Shown here one piece after another: positions 59,487 through 64,000 of a DNA stretch of 64,000 bases (positions are counted from its first letter, which is position 1; every line of letters starts with the position of its first letter). Source of the DNA: HIMB114 sp052048155 (lineage in GTDB: Bacteria; Pseudomonadota; Alphaproteobacteria; Pelagibacterales; Pelagibacteraceae). Position numbers and translations under genes: made by a program. The notes under the pieces were generated by a model that did no database searches, was not told the origin of the DNA, and saw only the letters and a program-made list of their open reading frames with translations. The stretch spans positions 13,939 through 77,938 of the forward strand of contig NZ_JBNAIK010000006.1 of NCBI RefSeq assembly GCF_052048155.1, written 5' to 3'.

Positions 59487-60388
59487 TGTTACCAATTATA
59501 AATCACCCTGATTATGTTGCTCAAATAGGAGACGATCATCGTTTTCCAATTAAAAAATTTGGTGAATTAATAAAGTTACTTAGAAAAAAAAATATAGCGA
59601 CAACGCATAATACTTTTGAGCCTGATGAGGTTTCCGTACCAACTCTATTAAATGTTCATTCTGAGGAATATGTTAATAAAATTAACAATTTATCATTGGA
59701 TAAAGATGAAATTAGAAAACTTGGTTTTCCACTAGTTAAAAGTGTCAGAAGAAGATCTTTTGTTGCAACAGGTGGTACCGTTCTGGCTTCAAAACTTGCG
59801 GTAAAACATAAGCTAGCGTGCAATACTGCCGGTGGCTCTCATCATGCATTTTCAAATCAAGGCAACGGTTATTGTGTTTTTAATGATGTTGCTGTTGCTA
59901 CTAGTTATTTAAAAAAAAAATATAAATATAAAAAAATCTTAATTTTAGATTTGGATGTGCACCAAGGAGATGGAACTGCTAAAATTTTCGAAAGTGATGA
60001 CAGTGTTTTCACTGTGAGTATTCATTCTAAAAAAAATTATCCATCAAAAAAACAAAAAAGTAATATAGATATTGAGCTTGAAGATGGAATTAAAGATGAA
60101 GAATACCTTAATGTTGTGAATCAATTACTTCAAAAAATTGGGCACTTTCAATTTGATTTTGTTTTTTACGTCGCTGGAGTAGATGTTCATTTTGAAGATA
60201 GATTAGGTAAATTAAATATTACTGAAACTGGAATAAGAAAAAGAGAAGAATTAGTCATTAATAATTTTTTTAAAAGAAATATACCTTTATGCGGTGTCCT
60301 TGGAGGAGGATATAACCATAATTTCGAGCAATTAGTTAATTTGCACTCCATTCTTCATGAGACTTGCAAAAAAATTTTGGAAAATTAA
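59486..60388 (+). CDS. Histone-deacetylase-family protein (class II-like)
   Basis: 300 residues. HDAC-fold motifs: TAGGSHHAFSNQGNGYCVFNDVAVA with the His-His pair and the zinc-binding region LDLDVHQGDGTA; also VAGVDVHFEDRLG and LGGGYNH. Bacterial members deacetylate small molecules such as acetylpolyamines, or proteins. Its start overlaps the lhgO stop, so it is translated with lhgO. The substrate is unknown. Confidence 0.88.
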   Translation: MLPIINHPDYVAQIGDDHRFPIKKFGELIKLLRKKNIATTHNTFEPDEVSVPTLLNVHSEEYVNKINNLSLDKDEIRKLGFPLVKSVRRRSFVATGGTVLASKLAVKHKLACNTAGGSHHAFSNQGNGYCVFNDVAVATSYLKKKYKYKKILILDLDVHQGDGTAKIFESDDSVFTVSIHSKKNYPSKKQKSNIDIELEDGIKDEEYLNVVNQLLQKIGHFQFDFVFYVAGVDVHFEDRLGKLNITETGIRKREELVINNFFKRNIPLCGVLGGGYNHNFEQLVNLHSILHETCKKILEN

Positions 60389-61731
60389 AAAATTGTAACT
60401 AATTCCTCAGATGATGTAGGGTGAACAGGGACAGTCTGTCTTAGATCATTAAGATACAATCCTTTTTGAAAGGCAATTGCCAATGATTGAATAATTTCAG
60501 CTGCACTCTCTCCAATATAAATTAAACCTAAAACTTTTTCTGATCTTGGATCATACATAACCTTTATAAATACTTTGCTTTTTTTATTTTTCATAAAAGA
60601 GTACTTGAGAGGACCAAACTCAGTAGTTAATATTTTATACTTTTTCTTCAGTTTAATAAGATCATTTTCCCCATATCCAATTGATCCGACTTCTGGCTGA
60701 GTAAAGATTGCAGATGCGACTTTATTATAATCTAATGTTAATTGAGGTTTTTTGCCCCTAATATGATCAAATAAAATCATTGCCTCTCTAATAGCAACTG
60801 GTGTTAAATTTTTTCGATTAGTCACATCGCCAATAGCATAAATTGACTGGTCGTTTGATCTTGAGTTATTATTAACTTTAATTGCTCTTTTTTTATCTAA
60901 TTTAGTTTTTGTATTTTCTAAATTAAGACTATCTACATTTGGCGATCTTCCGATTGCATAAATTAATAAATTTGTTTTAATTGTTTTTTTATTAGTAACA
61001 ATATTGATTTTTGTTCCGGATTTTTTAATCTCTTTTAATGAAGTTTCGTTAAAAACTTTTATTCCTTTTTTTACAGCATACTCTAAAACACGTTTTCCAA
61101 TATCTGGATCAAATTCATTAAGAACTGTCTTTTTTCTTATAATTAAATTGACTTCATAATTTAAATTTTTCAACAAAAACGCAAATTCTAATGCAATATA
61201 ACCACTGCCAACTATTGATATATTTTTTGGTAATTTTTTTAATTCAAAAAATTGATCTGAACTAATACCAATTTTTGACCCTGGAATATTTGGATAATTT
61301 GGTTTTGAACCTGTGGCTACTATTATTTTTTTAGCACTAATAATTTTTTTACCTCTTTTTAACAGAATTTTTTTTGACGATAAAAATGACCCATGATCTT
61401 GGATTATTTCAACACCAGCTTTTTTTAAATTTTTAATATAAATTTTATTTAATCTTAAGATTTCTTTATTTTTTTTTTGTACTAAAGTTTTCCAACTATG
61501 ATTTGATTTTCCAACACTCCAACCATAAGTCTTGGCATCAATTACCTGGTCGTTAAAGTTAGAAGCATAAACATATAATTTTTTAGGTACACATCCTCTT
61601 ATTACGCATGTGCCTCCAACACGACTGTTTTCCAAAATGCAAACTTTTTTACCAGTGCCAGCCATTAGTCTTGCAAAACGCACGCCTCCAGAACCAGCGC
61701 CAATAACAATGAAATCGTACTGTTTTTTCAT
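60385..61731 (-). CDS. gor: Glutathione-disulfide reductase
   Basis: 448 residues. FAD site DFIVIGAGSGGVRFARL, redox disulfide GGTCVIRGCVPKK, NADP site SIVGSGYIALEFA, and the C-terminal HPTSSEELVT with the catalytic histidine. It keeps glutathione reduced. It converges with the HDAC gene (4-nt overlap). Confidence 0.93.
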   Translation of the reverse strand: MKKQYDFIVIGAGSGGVRFARLMAGTGKKVCILENSRVGGTCVIRGCVPKKLYVYASNFNDQVIDAKTYGWSVGKSNHSWKTLVQKKNKEILRLNKIYIKNLKKAGVEIIQDHGSFLSSKKILLKRGKKIISAKKIIVATGSKPNYPNIPGSKIGISSDQFFELKKLPKNISIVGSGYIALEFAFLLKNLNYEVNLIIRKKTVLNEFDPDIGKRVLEYAVKKGIKVFNETSLKEIKKSGTKINIVTNKKTIKTNLLIYAIGRSPNVDSLNLENTKTKLDKKRAIKVNNNSRSNDQSIYAIGDVTNRKNLTPVAIREAMILFDHIRGKKPQLTLDYNKVASAIFTQPEVGSIGYGENDLIKLKKKYKILTTEFGPLKYSFMKNKKSKVFIKVMYDPRSEKVLGLIYIGESAAEIIQSLAIAFQKGLYLNDLRQTVPVHPTSSEELVTIF

Positions 61732-61772
61732 AATGTATTTTTTTATATAATTATATTATGTTATAAGTCCAT

Positions 61773-62264
61773 ATGCCTTCATTTGATGTCATTAGCAAAG
61801 TAAATCAACAAGAATTAACAAATGCGATTTCAAATTGTAATCGTGAAATATCAACACGTTTTGATTTTAAAGGCCTGCATATTGTCATTGAAGCAAACCA
61901 AAAAGAAAATACGATAACTGTAGTTGCTCCTGATGATTTAAAATTAAAACAAGTTAATGATTTACTAAAAGGTCATTTAGTTAAAAGAAAAATTGATCCA
62001 AGAATTTTTGATATTCAAACAGCTGTTGAAGCATCAGGGTCATCAAAAAGACAGATTATAAAAATTAAAGAGGGAATATCACAAGAAGCTGCTAAAAAAA
62101 TTATTGCGGAAATTAAAAAAACTAAAATAAAAGTTCAGGTCAAAATACAAGGTGACGAACTACGTGCAGACGGCAAAAAGAAGGATGATCTTCAAGAAGT
62201 AATGCAATTTATAAAAAATATTGATATTGGCCAACCTGTCGAATTTACTAATTTTAGAGATTAA
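61773..62264 (+). CDS. YajQ-family nucleotide-binding protein
   Basis: 163 residues, the full length of YajQ. MPSFDVISKVNQQELTNAIS, STRFDFKG, GISQEAAKKIIAEIKKTKIKVQVKIQG and LRADGKKKDDLQEVMQFIK are the family motifs. Members bind nucleotides and in some species cyclic di-GMP. The stop overlaps the start of a 31-residue basic peptide. Confidence 0.93.
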   Translation: MPSFDVISKVNQQELTNAISNCNREISTRFDFKGLHIVIEANQKENTITVVAPDDLKLKQVNDLLKGHLVKRKIDPRIFDIQTAVEASGSSKRQIIKIKEGISQEAAKKIIAEIKKTKIKVQVKIQGDELRADGKKKDDLQEVMQFIKNIDIGQPVEFTNFRD

Positions 62265-62359
62265 TGAGTAAACGTTACTCTGGAAAATCAAGAAAAGATA
62301 AAAAATTTAATAAGAGAGCTAAACTAAGTAAAAAGGGGAAATCTAAATTAAAAAAGTAA
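62264..62359 (+). CDS. 31-residue highly basic peptide coupled to yajQ
   Basis: MSKRYSGKSRKDKKFNKRAK and 11 further residues to LKK, stop at 62357-62359. Sixteen of 31 residues are Lys or Arg and there is no hydrophobic segment. The ATG overlaps the yajQ stop (TAATG), which argues for translation. It resembles small ribosome-associated basic peptides, but I cannot assign a family. Confidence 0.55.
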   Translation: MSKRYSGKSRKDKKFNKRAKLSKKGKSKLKK

Positions 62360-62397
62360 TTGATTTAAATTTTAATCAAGCTTAAACATACCACCCA

Positions 62398-63171
62398 ATG
62401 CAAAAAGAATTAGCAACACTATCTAAAAAATTAGCAAAAGCCTTTAATACTAATTCGCTTATAGCCCCTTTACCTTCTAAGTTTTGCAAAAATACAAAAA
62501 ATGCAAATTTATTAAGAGTTGCGTCGGAAAAATTGATTAAAAGTCCAGTCATTGGTTTCAAGGCGGGTGGTACTGGAAAAGCAATGCTAAAAAAATGGAA
62601 AGAGAAAGAGCCTTTTTATGCTTCTATTTTTAAAAAAAATCTTGTTAAAACTAATTCTAAAGTAAAGCTTTCAAAAAACACTTTTGGAATTGAACTTGAA
62701 GTATTTTATTTTCTTAAAAAGAATGTTTTAGAGTCAAAATCAAAAATTACAGAAAAGAATATTGGGCGTTATATTGATGGTATGGGACCGTGTATTGAGC
62801 TTGTTGGATATAGACAAAGAAAAAAAGGTGTGTCTTGTCTTGGAGATTTGACTGCTGACTTTGGTTGTAATGTAAAATTTATTATTGGAAAAAAGCAAAA
62901 ATATAAAAAATTAAAATTTAATAATTTGCCAACTGCCCTTTTTAATAAAAAAAGTGGTCAAACAGTTAATGGAAATACAAAGGCAGTTTATGATAGCCCA
63001 TTAAAATCACTAGTTTGGTTAGTTAATCGCGCAAGAAAAGACAAGGTCACTATAAATAAGAATTTTTATGTATTTACCGGTTCAACAGTTGGTGTTGTTC
63101 CGATACTTAAAAAAGGTTTATTTGAAGGCCAAATTAAATCTTTAGGAACTGTAAAAACAACAGTTCGATAA
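62398..63171 (+). CDS. 2-keto-4-pentenoate hydratase family protein
   Basis: 257 residues. VIGFKAGGTGKAMLKKW, FGIELEVFYFLKK, DGMGPCIELVGYRQRKK and VYVFTGSTVGVVP-like tail (NFYVFTGSTVGVVPILKKG) match the MhpD/COG3971 hydratase-decarboxylase family of the FAH superfamily. Substrates are 2-hydroxy-dienoic or related acids. No aromatic degradation genes are nearby, so the role is open. The 3' end abuts the convergent coiled-coil gene. Confidence 0.78.
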   Translation: MQKELATLSKKLAKAFNTNSLIAPLPSKFCKNTKNANLLRVASEKLIKSPVIGFKAGGTGKAMLKKWKEKEPFYASIFKKNLVKTNSKVKLSKNTFGIELEVFYFLKKNVLESKSKITEKNIGRYIDGMGPCIELVGYRQRKKGVSCLGDLTADFGCNVKFIIGKKQKYKKLKFNNLPTALFNKKSGQTVNGNTKAVYDSPLKSLVWLVNRARKDKVTINKNFYVFTGSTVGVVPILKKGLFEGQIKSLGTVKTTVR

Positions 63172-64000
63172 TTATTTTTTTAATTTTCTCTCTTTATCAA
63201 ACATAACCGCCAAACGATCAATAATATAATCGGACGCTTCAAAAATATCTTTAGGCTGAAAGTTTTTAGCATTTCCAATATCAGTCTTATCATCTAGACA
63301 GATAGGATTTTTTAGACGTTGAGTTACATCCTCTCCTTCGACGTATAATAATATTAAATAATCTTTATCTGTGGGAGCATCATCATTTCGAATTAAACAT
63401 TCTCCACTCTCTGAAATGTTATCTATGAATCTTAAAGGTGATCTTTTTTTAGTAATATATCTTTTGTTAATCTGAAAAACGATTGATTTCATGTTTCTTG
63501 AAAATCTTTCTAAACGTTCGACTAATTTTTGTTTAAGTGCGTTTTCAGCTTTCTCGGCTTCTAAAATTGCCCTTGCTTCTTCTCTACTTTTCCTTCTAAC
63601 TTCTAATTCTTCAAGTTGTTTTTCCCTGATTTTTTGACGATATTCTAGGTATTTTTGGCGTATTACAGCAAATCGATCTCCAACTTTCCATAAATGATCT
63701 TTAAGCTGATAAATTTTCTTTCGCTCTTCGAGCTTTATATCTTTGATAAGTTGTAGTCTAAATTTTTCACGATCTCGTTGTTTTTTTTCAGCAAATTTTT
63801 GCTCTTGTTTCAAAAGCCTTTCAAGATTTTGAATATCTCTTTTTGTTTGTTTGATTTTTAATTTTTCTAAATAAATAAGAAATTTTATTTTGAGGCGTCT
63901 AAAATATTCATAAGCTTTTTCTTTTAATTTTTCGAAAAAAGATGGTTTTTGAATAGTCTTTATCTTTTTAATTTTTTTCTTTTTGGTTTTTTTTTTATTA
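63172..64000 (-). CDS. Lysine/arginine-rich coiled-coil protein, 5' end outside window
   Basis: At least 275 residues; the frame is open to the window edge with no ATG before base 64000. A TTG at 63813 is only an internal codon. Residues before it are KKKTKKKKIKK-like, then RDIQNLERLLKQEQKFAEKKQ, a long charged coiled coil (about residues 60-170 of the visible part), and a C-terminal half with SECLIRNDDAPTD-like and KDYLILLYVEGEDVTQRL segments. No known family comes to mind. Confidence 0.6.
   Translation of the reverse strand, partial: NKKKTKKKKIKKIKTIQKPSFFEKLKEKAYEYFRRLKIKFLIYLEKLKIKQTKRDIQNLERLLKQEQKFAEKKQRDREKFRLQLIKDIKLEERKKIYQLKDHLWKVGDRFAVIRQKYLEYRQKIREKQLEELEVRRKSREEARAILEAEKAENALKQKLVERLERFSRNMKSIVFQINKRYITKKRSPLRFIDNISESGECLIRNDDAPTDKDYLILLYVEGEDVTQRLKNPICLDDKTDIGNAKNFQPKDIFEASDYIIDRLAVMFDKERKLKK

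Noticed and set aside
1..64000. CRISPR arrays, insertion sequences, prophage or rRNA
   Set aside because: No regular spaced repeats, transposase or integrase genes, or rRNA-like sequence were recognised in reading the window.

Overview
The window looks like a piece of a SAR11 (Pelagibacterales, 'Candidatus Pelagibacter'-like) chromosome. It is very A+T-rich. Genes are packed with 4-10 nt overlaps or abutting ends. It carries the alphaproteobacterial cell-cycle regulator GcrA, many substrate-binding-protein transporters (ABC, TRAP, TTT), and a metY gene preceded by what looks like a SAM-II/SAM-V-type riboswitch. I see no insertion sequences, phage genes, CRISPR arrays or rRNA; one tRNA (Arg, anticodon ACG) is present. 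The organism call is inference from gene content, not from a marker gene.

Layout. 1-4.7 kb: the end of trkH, argF-argD, an ABC-2 permease, gcrA and a SET-domain protein. 4.7-23.5 kb: a phosphorus-acquisition island. It starts with a minus-strand operon phnA (phosphonoacetate hydrolase) - aldehyde dehydrogenase - iron alcohol dehydrogenase - EamA transporter, with a divergent LysR gene. Next comes an operon phnD-phnC-phnE-phnE-DUF47-pit behind a Pho box, then a PhnP-like metallo-beta-lactamase, phoR, and pstSCAB-phoU-phoB behind a second Pho box. Together these import phosphonates and phosphate. The first operon would oxidise a two-carbon phosphonate, most plausibly 2-hydroxyethylphosphonate, through phosphonoacetaldehyde to phosphonoacetate, and cleave that to acetate and phosphate.

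23.4-30.3 kb: DoxX with a coupled 30-residue membrane peptide, a K+-channel-like protein with an odd filter, MsrB, a fused glycosyltransferase/DUF2064 protein, a HupE/DUF4198 metal-related pair, a DUF3047 protein, a second aldehyde dehydrogenase and tRNA-Arg. 30.4-48.4 kb: organic-acid transport and catabolism. This holds a TAXI TRAP system with an aminotransferase, a TctCBA system with a PdxA-like dehydrogenase and a rhamnonate-dehydratase-like enolase, a GguC/AraD1-like dehydratase and a 2-oxoglutarate-semialdehyde dehydrogenase (together a plausible sugar-acid to 2-oxoglutarate route), and a DctPQM TRAP operon with a PEP-mutase/isocitrate-lyase-family lyase. 48.7-64 kb: amtB, a D-amino-acid transaminase, nadB, a TauD-type dioxygenase, metY, glycerate kinase, lhgO, an HDAC-like deacetylase, glutathione reductase, yajQ, a hydratase and a partial coiled-coil gene.

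A theme across the window: all five genes for periplasmic binding proteins (phnD, pstS, TAXI, tctC, dctP) are followed, before the permease gene, by a strong stem-loop. Four of the five also have a GGGG-rich Shine-Dalgarno. This would favour high binding-protein output from otherwise compact operons. I also found three coding sequences shorter than 60 codons (30, 51 and 31 residues); two of them start in a TAATG overlap with the gene upstream.
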